From Hyphococcus sp. (lineage in GTDB: Bacteria > Pseudomonadota > Alphaproteobacteria > Caulobacterales > Parvularculaceae), in assembly GCA_021776245.1 (NCBI GenBank), contig JAJFGF010000022.1:44241-108240 (forward strand): a DNA stretch of 64,000 bases, written 5' to 3'. The translations under genes were made by a program, and so were the position numbers. The notes beneath the pieces were generated by a model. It searched no databases, was not told the origin of the DNA, and saw nothing but the letters and a program-made list of their open reading frames with translations. Positions 48,457 to 58,294 of the stretch are shown piece by piece (within the stretch, counting starts at the first letter, position 1; every line of letters begins with the position of its first letter).

Positions 48457-49263
48457 ATGACGCGGCGGCATAAACTTTTGACAGGACTATCAACATTGAC
48501 CATCGCCAGCGCATTGGCGTTTTCCGCCTTGGCTGAAGGTGAAGGAGAGAGCGCCGAAGGCGAGGGCGCCGCTGCAAGCGTGGCCGACGACAAAGACAAG
48601 AACAAAAGCGGTGAAGGTGAAAGCGAGGGCGGCTCGGCGTCAGCAGACCCCGCAAGCGATGACGTGGAATATATTCGCCGCCTCGGTCTCGTCCGCGGTC
48701 ATTTGGCCGCTTTTGCCGAACTCTACGAAGCCGGAGAGACCGACCAGGCGCTGATGCACGCCAAGCATCCCGAAAACGAATTATACAAAGATCTGGAGCC
48801 GGCATTTGCAGCGCGCGGCGCGACCGGTTTTGCGGGGCCTCTTGAGGCTGTCGCATCAGCAGCCGCCGCAGGCGGCGATGTTGAGGGCGCCTTTGCAGCG
48901 GTCAATTCGGAAATCGCAAATCATACGCCTGATGTCAGCATCGCGACACGGCTGTTGGCGATTTCCGGAATTGTGACGACCGCGGGTGATGAATTCGCGA
49001 TTGGCGTTAAAAAGAACGGCGCTGTCAAAAAGCCGCATGAATATCAGGACGCCTACGGATTTTTGGTTGCGGCAAAGGAAATTCTCGCAAGCGCTGAGCC
49101 CGCGCCCGGGGCCGAAGCTGATGCCGTCGCCACGGCATCGGAACAGCTGGATAAAGCGCTTGGCGCTTTTTCCGGCCTCAATGCCGCAAAAACCAACGGT
49201 AAGGCGTCAACGCTTTACGGCGCCGCGGCGCGGATCGAGATTGCCGCACTGGGGTTGAAGTAG
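48457..49263 (+). CDS. Hypothetical secreted acidic protein
   Basis: 268 residues. An N-terminal signal peptide (KLLTGLSTLTIASALAFSAL, cleavage near ALAEGE) is followed by a low-complexity Glu/Gly/Ser/Asp region (about 25-75) and a helical domain with GHLAAFAELYEAGETDQAL and MHAKHPENELY. No family recognised. Its divergent placement beside the PiuC-like gene hints at iron, but that is inference only. Confidence 0.65.
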   Translation: MTRRHKLLTGLSTLTIASALAFSALAEGEGESAEGEGAAASVADDKDKNKSGEGESEGGSASADPASDDVEYIRRLGLVRGHLAAFAELYEAGETDQALMHAKHPENELYKDLEPAFAARGATGFAGPLEAVASAAAAGGDVEGAFAAVNSEIANHTPDVSIATRLLAISGIVTTAGDEFAIGVKKNGAVKKPHEYQDAYGFLVAAKEILASAEPAPGAEADAVATASEQLDKALGAFSGLNAAKTNGKASTLYGAAARIEIAALGLK

Positions 49264-49279
49264 AATAACGGGTTTGGCG

Positions 49280-50248
49280 TTACCACAGCCTGCGCCAGAG
49301 CGGTTTGCGCTCTTGATTCTTTGGGTGTTCGGTCTTCAGTTCCTTCGGGTCCCAGGGGCCATAGCTGAAACTGCGCGATCCCGGTTGCGGCTGATAGCCG
49401 GTCATGGTGACACGATGGGGGTTTTCCGTAATCGCGCTTGGTTCGTCTTCTATATATCGCACGCTGGGGCTGCGCCGCACCGTATCCGGGAACAGCGCCA
49501 TCAGCTCCATGATCTCTTTCGGCATTTTGTTCGAAACATTGAGGCCAAGCTCGCGCGCTTCGCCATGGGCGATTGGATAATCATGGGTCCAGCGTCCCGA
49601 GGAAAGCTGTTCTGCGACGGCGATCGCGGCGTTTTCCGAGACCGTGCCGGCGAGCAATTCACGCGCCGCCTTTTCAAGCTGACTGATCGCCATGGCCCCC
49701 ACATCGGCGAGGATGAGCGTATAATCTTCCGTCGCCTGTATCGGTTTGTCCTGTGTGACGCGGACAACGGAGGCGGCCGGCAGTCCGCCGATCTGCGGGT
49801 CAATCGGGCCGAGCACCGCATGCTCGCTCAGAACGATTTCATCAGCAGCAAGGGCGATCAGCGTGCCGCCGGACATCGCATAATGCGGTACAAAGACGGT
49901 TTTCTTGCCGGGATGGGCTTTGATCGCCCGGGCAATCTGCAGGGCGGGCAAAACCAGGCCGCCCGGCGTATGCAGAATAAATTCCAAAGGTTTATTCGGC
50001 GGGGTTTTGCGAATGGCGTCAAGGACTTCTTCGGCGTCATTCAGGTCGATATAGCGCAGCATTGGAATGCCAAGAAGGCCCATGGGTTCCTGGCGATGGA
50101 CTATCGCGATGATGCGGCTCCGGCGCTTTTTTTGAATTTTTGAGAATTTATTGACGAGCTCTGCATGGCGCTGGCTGTTCGCCATATTGCGCAGCAAAAA
50201 ATACAAAACAATAAAGATGATAGGGAGCGCGCCCCAAAAACCTTCCAT
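49280..50248 (-). CDS. Membrane-bound ClpP-class serine protease (SDH_sah family)
   Basis: 322 residues. An N-terminal membrane anchor (ALPIIFIVLYFLLRNM) precedes a ClpP/crotonase-like domain with ILHTPGGLVLPALQIA and the presumed nucleophile Ser126 in YAMSGGTLIALAADEIV, followed by GPIDPQ. The family is called serine dehydrogenase proteinase or SDH_sah; the substrate is unknown. The start at 50248 gives a normal anchor. Confidence 0.88.
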   Translation of the reverse strand: MEGFWGALPIIFIVLYFLLRNMANSQRHAELVNKFSKIQKKRRSRIIAIVHRQEPMGLLGIPMLRYIDLNDAEEVLDAIRKTPPNKPLEFILHTPGGLVLPALQIARAIKAHPGKKTVFVPHYAMSGGTLIALAADEIVLSEHAVLGPIDPQIGGLPAASVVRVTQDKPIQATEDYTLILADVGAMAISQLEKAARELLAGTVSENAAIAVAEQLSSGRWTHDYPIAHGEARELGLNVSNKMPKEIMELMALFPDTVRRSPSVRYIEDEPSAITENPHRVTMTGYQPQPGSRSFSYGPWDPKELKTEHPKNQERKPLWRRLW

Positions 50249-50286
50249 CCCCGAAACCCCTCTACGCAATGCGATTGGGGGCAAGC

Positions 50287-51906
50287 TTACGGGCTTTTTT
50301 CAGGCTTTGGAAGGGCGGCCCCGGGCGCGGATGTCAGGAAGGACGACAATCGTCGATCACTTCTGATCAACAATTTTTGGGCCGCCGCATCCGCTTGCAT
50401 ATCCGCCAGCAGCGCCGAAAACGCTGGTTTGGCGCGCATCGCTGCAAAGAATGGAGAATTTTCAAGGCGGCGGTGGTTTCGATAACCGAGCCCATAGGCT
50501 TCACGTAAAAGTTCGATTGCGCCAGCATCGTCGCCGGCGCCCGCATAGATATAGGCGCCGGAAACCGCGGTTTCCGGCCATTGATCGCCTGCGCGCCTGT
50601 CCTTTCCAAGGTCAATAATGAGCGGGTCGTCGGCTGGGCCGGCGGCTTGCCGTTCTCCCAGGCGATATTCAAGTGCGGCAAGTTCAAACGCCCCGGTTGT
50701 ATCATTCTCATCGCGCTCTCTGGCCGCGCGAAATGCTGTTCTCGCTTCATCAATTCTGTTGAGCGCCAGCATGGCTTCGCCGTAGCGGGCGTCCAGCGCA
50801 GCGCGGCGGTCGGAATTCAAGCCGGGTGTTGCAATGTCGGCGGCGCGCGCAAAGTCGCCGTTCGTAAGATAATGTTCGGCCTGACTGTCTTTCAGCAGCA
50901 AATTATCGGGCGTTAACGTCTCAGCCCTTTTCAGCCACGCATCTGAATCGTCATCAAACCCGGCGAGTTGGAGCGCGGAGGCGATCTGCAGATAGGAAAA
51001 CAGCGTTGGCGCCCCATTGTCCAGCGCCTGTCTTTCCAACAATAATGCTTCGTGAAATCGCCCCTGTATTTGCAGCAAATAGGCGGCGCTTGCGACCGCG
51101 CTGACTTCACCTGGGTCAATGGCAATGGCTTGCTGATATGCGCGCAAGGCCTCCGATATGCGACCTTGCGCATCGTTTGCAAAACCCAGGGCGTGCCAGG
51201 CAGCCGCGCTTCGCGGCGAGACGTCCACCGCCCGTTCAGCCAGTGTTTGTGCGTCTATGGCTGCTTGCGAACCAAAATCATATTTTGTTGCACGATGGGA
51301 AAGCGCAAAACTCACGCCGATCATCGCGCGAACATTTTGAGGCTCCTCGTCCAGCGCCTGCCTGAACAGTCGCAAGGCATTTTCATTGTCGCCATAAGAT
51401 CCGCGCGCAAGATAGACGCTTCCTTGATCCATAAGGTCGTTGACCGAAATGGCTGATGCATTGATCGCGGCGTCAGGCGGTGTTGGCGATCGCGGCGTTG
51501 AGAATGTCGCGGAAATAAAGATAGCGACAGAAATGGTCACAATGACAGCCCAGGGGAGCCATCCTGTTTTCTTGTCGTATCGGGCAACGCGCGGCGCAGC
51601 AATTTCCGGCGCGACGGCCAATCGGTATCCGACGCCTCTTTCCGTCGCGATATACCGTGGCGCTGCGGGGTCATCGCCGAGGGCCTGACGCAAGAGTTTA
51701 ATGCGCTGAGAGAGCGTGTCGGCGCTGACGTGATCGCGCTGCCATGCGATCGAGGCGAGGTCGCTGAAACTGACCGGTTCGGGCGCTTTATCCAAAAGCG
51801 CTGCAAAAACCCGCCAGGACAGATCCGGCAATGTCAGGACTTCGCCATTCCTGGTGATGCGTCGATGGCTGAGATCAACCACCAGATCATCGACGCGATA
51901 GTGCAT
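50287..51906 (-). CDS. CadC/ToxR-type membrane transcription regulator with TPR domain
   Basis: 539 residues. A winged-helix DNA-binding domain of OmpR type (1-100; DTLSQRIKLLRQALGDDP, GVGYRL) is followed by a transmembrane helix (116-136) and a periplasmic TPR domain (SPRSAAAWHALGFANDAQGR and others). It resembles CadC-like one-component regulators that sense periplasmic signals. It is divergent from the serine hydrolase gene, a likely target. Confidence 0.87.
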   Translation of the reverse strand: MHYRVDDLVVDLSHRRITRNGEVLTLPDLSWRVFAALLDKAPEPVSFSDLASIAWQRDHVSADTLSQRIKLLRQALGDDPAAPRYIATERGVGYRLAVAPEIAAPRVARYDKKTGWLPWAVIVTISVAIFISATFSTPRSPTPPDAAINASAISVNDLMDQGSVYLARGSYGDNENALRLFRQALDEEPQNVRAMIGVSFALSHRATKYDFGSQAAIDAQTLAERAVDVSPRSAAAWHALGFANDAQGRISEALRAYQQAIAIDPGEVSAVASAAYLLQIQGRFHEALLLERQALDNGAPTLFSYLQIASALQLAGFDDDSDAWLKRAETLTPDNLLLKDSQAEHYLTNGDFARAADIATPGLNSDRRAALDARYGEAMLALNRIDEARTAFRAARERDENDTTGAFELAALEYRLGERQAAGPADDPLIIDLGKDRRAGDQWPETAVSGAYIYAGAGDDAGAIELLREAYGLGYRNHRRLENSPFFAAMRAKPAFSALLADMQADAAAQKLLIRSDRRLSSFLTSAPGAALPKPEKSP

Positions 51907-52049
51907 GAAAGGGCGCCTTTTCGTCGCAAAGGGTCGGCGCAGCCGCCTGAACCCTCTAGTTTCAGCAAATTTCACCAATCTTCAGACGACATTAATGGGC
52001 AATGCCCGCAGAATTTCAATCGAGTTTTGTCATTCAGGGAGTCCACTAC

Positions 52050-53123
52050 ATGCGCATTCTTGTTTCTGTTCTGGCCACAGCGTTATCGATGGCTGCCGCC
52101 GCCGCTGCGGAGGAGAAACTGCAGTGGTCAGGAGAAATAGCCAGCGAGCTGGAAGCTGCAGTTGAGAAGGGTGACTACCAGCGTGTGACGAGCATCATGA
52201 TTTTGGGTGGGGGAGACCTGATTTATGAGGGATATTTCAACGGCGCGTCTGCGGAGACGCGGCACAATACGCGCAGCGCTACGAAAACCATCAACTCCAT
52301 GCTGATCGGCGCCGCCATTGCCGATGGCGACATAAAAAGCGTCAATGAACCGATCATAAAATTCTTCCGTGACAAACATCCCTTCGCCAATCCGGACAAG
52401 CGAAAACACGCCATCAAGATTGAAGACATCATGACCATGAGTTCGCCGCTTGAATGTGACGACTGGAATCAGTTCTCGCGCGGCAATGAAGAGCGCATGT
52501 ATCTGGTTGAGGATATGGCGAAGTTCTATTTCGATCTTCCACTACGGGGTTTTCCAAGTTGGGCGACGCCGCCCGAACGACAACCTTTTGGACGCGCATT
52601 TTCCTATTGTACGGCGGGTGCCAATCTCGTTGGATTGATTGCCGGCCGCGCCGTCGATGAAGATCTTGAGGCTTATGCCCAGCGCCGCTTGTTTACGCCG
52701 CTGGGGTTTGACGATGTGACATGGCCGCGAACCGGCGCCGGAGATGTGATGGCCAGCGGCGGTCTTGAGTTGACGTCAACAACGCTCGCGCGTCTGGGCC
52801 AGCTTTTTCTAAATGACGGCGAATGGAATGGACAACAAATTCTGCCGGCTGCATGGATAACGGCGTCGTTGCAGCCGCGCGCGAAAGTCGATGACACGAC
52901 TGAATATGGATATCTCTGGTGGTTATCGCGATATGAAGTGAACGATGTGTCGCATCCGGTTGCCTATATGAGCGGCAATGGCGGCAACCGCGTGATTATT
53001 ATGCCGGACCATGATCTGGTCGTGGTCATCACCAAGACCAGCTATAATACGCGGGGCATGCATGAAACAACGCAGGCGCTGATTGACGATTTCATCGTGA
53101 AGAATATTCAGTCCGAGCCCTGA
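52050..53123 (+). CDS. Secreted serine hydrolase, beta-lactamase class C-like
   Basis: 357 residues with a signal peptide (MRILVSVLATALSMAAAAAA). The SxxK motif is Ser76-Lys79 (RSATKTINSM), and FSYCTAGANLVG may hold the second motif's Tyr. Such proteins act as esterases, D-aminopeptidases or penicillin-binding-like enzymes; which one cannot be told. Divergent from the CadC-type regulator. Its stop overlaps the opposite gene by 16 bases. Confidence 0.83.
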   Translation: MRILVSVLATALSMAAAAAAEEKLQWSGEIASELEAAVEKGDYQRVTSIMILGGGDLIYEGYFNGASAETRHNTRSATKTINSMLIGAAIADGDIKSVNEPIIKFFRDKHPFANPDKRKHAIKIEDIMTMSSPLECDDWNQFSRGNEERMYLVEDMAKFYFDLPLRGFPSWATPPERQPFGRAFSYCTAGANLVGLIAGRAVDEDLEAYAQRRLFTPLGFDDVTWPRTGAGDVMASGGLELTSTTLARLGQLFLNDGEWNGQQILPAAWITASLQPRAKVDDTTEYGYLWWLSRYEVNDVSHPVAYMSGNGGNRVIIMPDHDLVVVITKTSYNTRGMHETTQALIDDFIVKNIQSEP

Positions 53124-53974
53124 TGGGTTTGCCAATGTTCGATAAGCAATGAGGAGAGTTTTTCGGGCGCATCATAGGGGATCCAGTGGCTCGCGTCCTC
53201 GATACGCTCATAGCGCCACGGGGCTTTGACATATTCAGCCGAGCCGATCATTTGCTTTTCGCTCAGGTATTTCTCGCCGCCGCTCCAGATGCCGAGCGTT
53301 GGGATGCGTACAATCTCATCGCCGAAAGCGCCAAAGCCGGGCTGTCGGATCATTCTGGCGAGTGAGATATTGGCGCGGTACCAATCAAGGCCGGCGGTGA
53401 GGCGGCCAGGTCGAGATAGATTGGCGATGACCGCGTCGATGTCGCCATGGGGCGACCAATGGCGGCGAAACAATCCCCAGCTGTTAAATCGATATGCGGC
53501 CTCGCAAATGCCGCGCAGTTGGTGAAATAAAATATACCAGCTCATTCGAAGCTGCTCAGGGCCGGCTTTTAAAAACGCGCGCACATGGCCGACGGAAATC
53601 GCCGTAAGCGTGACGAAGAGGTCTGGATGACGCGCCGCAAGACCCCACGCGACCGGCGAGCCGAAATCATGACCAACAAGGTGAGCGCGTTCGATATCAA
53701 GCGCTTGCATAATCTCAAGCATGTCGGGGATCGCACCGACATTGATTTCATAGTCCGCTTTGCGCGGCGCCATATCGGTTGCGCCGAAACCGCGTAAGTC
53801 CGGTGCAATCACCCGAATGCCCTCGGCGACGAGGCGCGGCGTCATTTGACGCCAGACGGCGCTGCTGTCGGGAAAGCCATGCAACAAAATCACGGCGGGC
53901 GCACTTATATCGCCGCTGTCGCGAATAAAATGGTTCAGCCCGTTAGCGGGAATTGTATGTGTTACAATACGCAA
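53108..53974 (-). CDS. Alpha/beta hydrolase, epoxide-hydrolase/dehalogenase-like
   Basis: 288 residues from a TTG start. LHGFPDSSAVW is the oxyanion-hole block and LVGHDFGSPVAW places the nucleophile at Asp103, as in epoxide hydrolases and haloalkane dehalogenases. The catalytic His is likely in EDASHWIPYDAPEKLS. The substrate is unknown. It lies six bases downstream of moxR on the same strand. Confidence 0.85.
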   Translation of the reverse strand: MRIVTHTIPANGLNHFIRDSGDISAPAVILLHGFPDSSAVWRQMTPRLVAEGIRVIAPDLRGFGATDMAPRKADYEINVGAIPDMLEIMQALDIERAHLVGHDFGSPVAWGLAARHPDLFVTLTAISVGHVRAFLKAGPEQLRMSWYILFHQLRGICEAAYRFNSWGLFRRHWSPHGDIDAVIANLSRPGRLTAGLDWYRANISLARMIRQPGFGAFGDEIVRIPTLGIWSGGEKYLSEKQMIGSAEYVKAPWRYERIEDASHWIPYDAPEKLSSLLIEHWQTHQGSD

Positions 53975-53980
53975 GGCGCC

Positions 53981-54826
53981 TTAAACGCCCTCGCGCCGCG
54001 CGAGAAAGGCAAGTCGCTCAAACAGATGCACGTCCTGCTCATTTTTCAGCAGGGCGCCATGTAACGGCGGAATGGCCTTTCGTGGATCGCGTTCTGACAG
54101 AATTTCTTCGGGCACATCTTCCGACAAAAGCAGCTTCAGCCAGTCCAGCAATTCCGATGTTGACGGTTTTTTCTTGAGGCCCGGCACATCCCGGACTTCG
54201 TAGAAAAGTTTGAGGGCGTCAGACACCAGGCGTTTTTTGATGTCGGGATAGTGAACATTGACGATTTCCGTCATGGTGTCGGCGTCTGGAAATTTAATGT
54301 AATGGAAAAAGCAGCGCCGCAAAAACGCATCCGGCAGTTCTTTTTCGTTGTTGGACGTGATGATGACGATAGGGCGGTTTTCCGCCTTAATGGTCTCTCC
54401 GGTCTCATAGACGAAGAACTCCATGCGATCGAGTTCCTGCAACAGATCGTTTGGAAACTCGATATCGGCTTTGTCAATTTCATCAATCAGCAAGATCGGC
54501 CGCTGGTCGGCTGTAAACGCCTCCCATAATTTGCCGCGCTTGATGTAATTGCGCACATCGCGGGCGCGTTCTTCGCCCAGCTGTCCATCACGCAAGCGGG
54601 CGACGGCGTCATATTCGTAGAGCCCCTGATGGGCCTTGGTTGTCGATTTAATGTGCCATTCCAGAAGCGGGGCGCCGAGCGCTTTGGCGACTTCAATCGC
54701 CAGCACCGTCTTGCCGGTTCCCGGCTCGCCCTTGATGAGGAGCGGGCGCTGCAGCGTGACGGCCGCATTCACGGCAACTTTCAGGTCTTCTGTGGCGATA
54801 TAGTCTTTTGTTCCGACGAATTTCAC
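53981..54826 (-). CDS. MoxR family AAA+ ATPase
   Basis: 281 residues from a GTG. Walker A GEPGTGKT is at 33-40, Walker B ILLIDEIDKAD, and the sensor segment PIVIITSNNEKELPDAFLRRC. MoxR ATPases act as chaperones for metal-enzyme maturation, usually with a von Willebrand A partner (CoxE) next door. Here the next gene is an alpha/beta hydrolase, so the usual partner is missing from this window. Confidence 0.9.
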   Translation of the reverse strand: MKFVGTKDYIATEDLKVAVNAAVTLQRPLLIKGEPGTGKTVLAIEVAKALGAPLLEWHIKSTTKAHQGLYEYDAVARLRDGQLGEERARDVRNYIKRGKLWEAFTADQRPILLIDEIDKADIEFPNDLLQELDRMEFFVYETGETIKAENRPIVIITSNNEKELPDAFLRRCFFHYIKFPDADTMTEIVNVHYPDIKKRLVSDALKLFYEVRDVPGLKKKPSTSELLDWLKLLLSEDVPEEILSERDPRKAIPPLHGALLKNEQDVHLFERLAFLARREGV

Positions 54827-54993
54827 GATGGCAAGGCTCTGCTGATTGCTGCGGCTGCGCGTTGATCCGCTACTATAGGTTTCGGATATTCGGGCGCAAC
54901 GGCGCGTTGCAGCTGGCTGGCGCCGCCGGTTCCCGCCAGACCTTTGATTTCTACCAAGAAATCCGGCAGTTTCCCCACGAAAGCGGGGTATTT

Positions 54994-57543
54994 ATGCGCG
55001 TGATCCGGATTTTTTTCACCACTCTTGCGGCCATGATGATTGTCGCCTGTTCTGGCGGCGGCAAAACCGACAAAGTTGACGCGGGGGATGCGAGCGCCGG
55101 CAAGGCGGAAGCCAGCGTGGACTGGAATGACGCGGTCGCGAATCTTGAGCGCAAGGACGGGTTCGTACCGATCTATATCGGCGCAAAAAGCGGAAAAATT
55201 CTTGCGGAATTTCCAGCGCCGGATGATGAAGGACTGTCGCTGCGCGCCATTTACGCCGCCGGATTGACATCCGGTCTCGGGTCAAACCCGATTGGCCTTG
55301 ATCGCGGATTATTTGACAGCGGTTCGCTTGTGGCCTTCCGCCGGGTTGGCGGAAAGCTGATTGCCGAACAGGAAAACTGGAACTATCGCGCAAGCGCAGA
55401 TAACGCGCTTGAGAAAAAAGCCGTACGGGAATCATTTGCGCGCTCTGTGCTGTGGGCCGGCGACATCATCGCCGAAGGGCCAGGCGGCGCTTTACTGGTT
55501 GACCTCGAAGGTTTTCTCGGCCGCGATGCGCTGGATGTTCGTGCGGCGTTGAAAGCACATCCCAAAGGCGGCGACTATGCCATTGCGTCTGACCGGAGTT
55601 TTTCTGACCCCGGCGCTGTACTGGTTTTTCCGGACAATGTAGAATTCGACACCCTCCTGACGTTCACCAGCAATGAGCCTGGCGATGAAGTCAATGCGAC
55701 CGCCGCTGATGGCCGCGCGATCACGCTTATCCAGCATCACTCATTGGCGCGTCTGCCGGTGGATGGCTATGCGACGCGGCCTTTTGATCAGCGTGCCGGC
55801 GCCATTGATGTTCAATATTACGATTTCTCGGCGCCGCTTGAGGAAAATGTCAAGCAAGCCTTTGCGCGCCGATTTCGCCTTGAGAAGGAAGATCCGGCGC
55901 TGCCAAAAAGCCCGGCAAAAAAACCGATCGTATTCTATGTGGATTCAGGCGCGCCGGCGCGGATTCGAAACGCATTGATCGACGGCGCGTCATGGTGGGC
56001 TGATGCATTCGACGCGGCGGGATTTGAAAATGCTTATCGGGTTGAGTTACTGCCCGAAGGCGCCCATCCCCGCGATATCCGCTATAATGTTATTCAGTGG
56101 ACGCATCGACAAACCCGCGGCTGGTCTTATGGCGGCGGCGTGCATGATCCGCGCACCGGCGAGATGATCAAGGCGAGCGTGATCCTTGGCAGTCAGCGCG
56201 TGCGTCAGGACAGGATGATTTTTGAGGGCCTTGCAGGGGCTTCCGTTTCCGGAACAGGCGCCGCCAATGATCCGGTTGATCTCGCGCTTGCGCGTATCAG
56301 GCAGCTTGCCGCACACGAAGTGGGCCACACGCTCGGTTTTGCGCACAACTTCGCAGCCTCGTCGAATGACCGTGCATCGGTCATGGATTACCCTGCGCCT
56401 TATGTGACCGTGACAGAAACGGGCAGCCTGGATTTGTCTGATGCTTATGACGTTGGCGTTGGCGCCTGGGACGTACTTGCCGCGACATGGCTCTATGCGG
56501 AGTTTCCGGACGGCGCCAATGAAGATCAGGAACTCGACACCATATTACGCGACGGCTATGGGCGCGGTCTTCGCTTTGTCGGCGACCGTGAAGCGCGTTC
56601 TGTTGGAACCGCCCACCCTTACGCCAGTGTCTGGGATAATGGCGGGGATGCTGTGGATGCGCTCGTCGAAACAATGGCGGTGCGCAAAATCGCACTCGAC
56701 AGATTCAGCAGCCGGTCAATCAGGAACGGGCAACCCATCGCGCAGCTGCGTCAGGTGATCGTGCCCATCTATCTCTATCACCGTTATCAGACGGCAGCCG
56801 CCGCGAAACTGATCGGCGGATTTGAGTTTTCCTATAAGTTAAGCGGCGATGTGTTGTCGGTCGGGATTCCCGTTGATGATGTCGAACAGCGCCGCGCCCT
56901 TGCGGCGCTTGTTGAAACCCTGGATCCGGCGGCGCTTGCCTTGCCCGATGCGCTGGTCAATCAGCTGACGCCGCCTTTGGGCGGATTTGGCGCCCTGGCG
57001 GGCGGCGGCGAAACTTTTGCAGGCAGAACCGAACCGGTCTTTGACGTTACCGCTGCGGCGGACAGCGCGGCGACAATTACGCTAAACGCATTGCTGCACC
57101 CCGCGCGCGCCGCACGTCTTGTGGAATTCAGGCGGCGCAATCAAACCGCCCTTGGCTTTGAGGAAATGCTCACTGTAATTGAGACGAAAGTTTTCGCCGA
57201 TCCGCCCGAAGTCAGCCATCGGGAAATTGCGCGAACATTGCGGAACCGTTTCGTTTCTTCGCTGATTGAATTATCGTTGAACGAGGACGCAGCGCCGACG
57301 GTGCGCGCTCATGTGGACGCCAAATTGCGCGCGCTCACGAATCGGCTGTCGCCGGGCTTTTTCGGCGCGCGCCCGGATTACCGCAATCACAATGCCTGGC
57401 TGTCATCGCGAATCAATGCGCATCTGAACCGGCCGGCAGGCGCCTCCCCATCCGCAAATCCGGCGCCGGAAATTCCGCCGGGCAGCCCGATAGGTTCAGA
57501 TTTTATGGAAACCTGTTGGCATTGCGAGCCTGCAACTTTTTAA
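54994..57543 (+). CDS. Zinc metalloprotease lipoprotein (DUF5117/DUF4953-like, metzincin motif)
   Basis: 849 residues. A lipoprotein signal ends in IVACSGG. The motif HEVGHTLGFAH at 441-451 is an HExxHxxGxxH zinc site, followed by SVMDYPAPYV, a candidate Met-turn. The N-terminal ~350 residues resemble DUF5117 and the C-terminal part an extended DUF4953-type domain. It should be an exported outer-membrane-attached protease. It is divergent from moxR. Confidence 0.87.
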   Translation: MRVIRIFFTTLAAMMIVACSGGGKTDKVDAGDASAGKAEASVDWNDAVANLERKDGFVPIYIGAKSGKILAEFPAPDDEGLSLRAIYAAGLTSGLGSNPIGLDRGLFDSGSLVAFRRVGGKLIAEQENWNYRASADNALEKKAVRESFARSVLWAGDIIAEGPGGALLVDLEGFLGRDALDVRAALKAHPKGGDYAIASDRSFSDPGAVLVFPDNVEFDTLLTFTSNEPGDEVNATAADGRAITLIQHHSLARLPVDGYATRPFDQRAGAIDVQYYDFSAPLEENVKQAFARRFRLEKEDPALPKSPAKKPIVFYVDSGAPARIRNALIDGASWWADAFDAAGFENAYRVELLPEGAHPRDIRYNVIQWTHRQTRGWSYGGGVHDPRTGEMIKASVILGSQRVRQDRMIFEGLAGASVSGTGAANDPVDLALARIRQLAAHEVGHTLGFAHNFAASSNDRASVMDYPAPYVTVTETGSLDLSDAYDVGVGAWDVLAATWLYAEFPDGANEDQELDTILRDGYGRGLRFVGDREARSVGTAHPYASVWDNGGDAVDALVETMAVRKIALDRFSSRSIRNGQPIAQLRQVIVPIYLYHRYQTAAAAKLIGGFEFSYKLSGDVLSVGIPVDDVEQRRALAALVETLDPAALALPDALVNQLTPPLGGFGALAGGGETFAGRTEPVFDVTAAADSAATITLNALLHPARAARLVEFRRRNQTALGFEEMLTVIETKVFADPPEVSHREIARTLRNRFVSSLIELSLNEDAAPTVRAHVDAKLRALTNRLSPGFFGARPDYRNHNAWLSSRINAHLNRPAGASPSANPAPEIPPGSPIGSDFMETCWHCEPATF

Positions 57544-57552
57544 GGAACCCTC

Positions 57553-58035
57553 ATGCCCGCCACAATTTACGATTTTGACGTCAAACATCTCGATGGTTCT
57601 GACGCCGCCATCAGCGATTACAAAGGCAAAGTGTTGCTTGTCGTCAATGTCGCCAGTAAATGCGGATTTACGCCGCAATATGACGGGCTTGAAGCGCTCC
57701 ACCGCAAATATGCCGATCAGGGTTTTGTGGTTTTGGGTTTTCCCTGCAATCAGTTCGGGGCGCAGGAGCCCGGCGATGCCGCGGAGATCGCCAATTTCTG
57801 CTCCACCAGTTTTGACGTCACCTTTCCGATGTTTCAAAAAGTCGACGTGAATGGCGCCGGCGCCCATCCTTTGTATAAATGGATCAAGGGAAAGAAACCC
57901 GGGTTTGCCGGTTCGCGCAGCATCAAGTGGAATTTTACGAAGTTCCTTGTTGACCGCGACGGCAATGTTACAGCGCGCTTCGGTCCGCAGGATACGCCGG
58001 CGTCGATTGATCGGCATGTGGCGAAATTACTTTAA
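57553..58035 (+). CDS. Glutathione peroxidase (cysteine type)
   Basis: 160 residues. VNVASKCGFTPQY holds the active-site Cys37 in place of selenocysteine. GFPCNQFGAQEPG and WNFTKFLVDRDG complete the family pattern. It reduces peroxides with glutathione or thioredoxin. Nine bases separate it from the metalloprotease gene. Confidence 0.95.
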   Translation: MPATIYDFDVKHLDGSDAAISDYKGKVLLVVNVASKCGFTPQYDGLEALHRKYADQGFVVLGFPCNQFGAQEPGDAAEIANFCSTSFDVTFPMFQKVDVNGAGAHPLYKWIKGKKPGFAGSRSIKWNFTKFLVDRDGNVTARFGPQDTPASIDRHVAKLL

Positions 58036-58182
58036 TCTGAGCGCATTCACAAAAAGTGCACGCGGTTTTTGGGTTCGAATGCGCGATAAAATAAAAATCG
58101 CGAGCAGCGGGCGAAAACCAGTTTCGACTTTTCGCTTGGCGCTCTCGTGTTGGGTTGCGAACAGTCTAAATGACGGCCCGAA
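58036..58182. other. Intergenic region after the peroxidase gene, two hairpins
   Basis: GCGCATTC/GAATGCGC (58042-58049 with 58074-58081) and CGCGAT/ATCGCG (58081-58086 with 58096-58101) can form stems. No gene was seen. The AT content changes from this point, the left border of the CRISPR island. Fragments here (AACCAGTTTCGACTTTTCGCT) resemble the palindromic element upstream of proS. Confidence 0.4.
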
Positions 58183-58288
58183 ATTATTAAAGGCAGCCAG
58201 CCCCGAAGGACTGGCTGCCTCTAAAAGCATTTTGTGGACTTAATCCTTGTTAACGGAAAGCCCGCCTTTTCCAGAGTGCTAAAATGCA
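58183..58288 (-). ncRNA. tracrRNA of the type II-C CRISPR system
   Basis: Minus-strand transcript. The anti-repeat (58249-58287) pairs with the whole crRNA repeat: 17 Watson-Crick pairs over the CAGAGTGCTAAA part, three G-U wobbles in the GGCTCGTC part, a UU/UU internal bulge and a lower stem with GTT.CGG. Then comes a nexus-like hairpin (AAGGATTAAGTCC) and a strong terminator stem, GGCAGCCAG/CTGGCTGCC (58192-58200, 58211-58219). On the opposite strand the three wobbles become A-C mismatches, which fixes the strand. Confidence 0.88.
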
Positions 58289-58294
58289 AAGACC

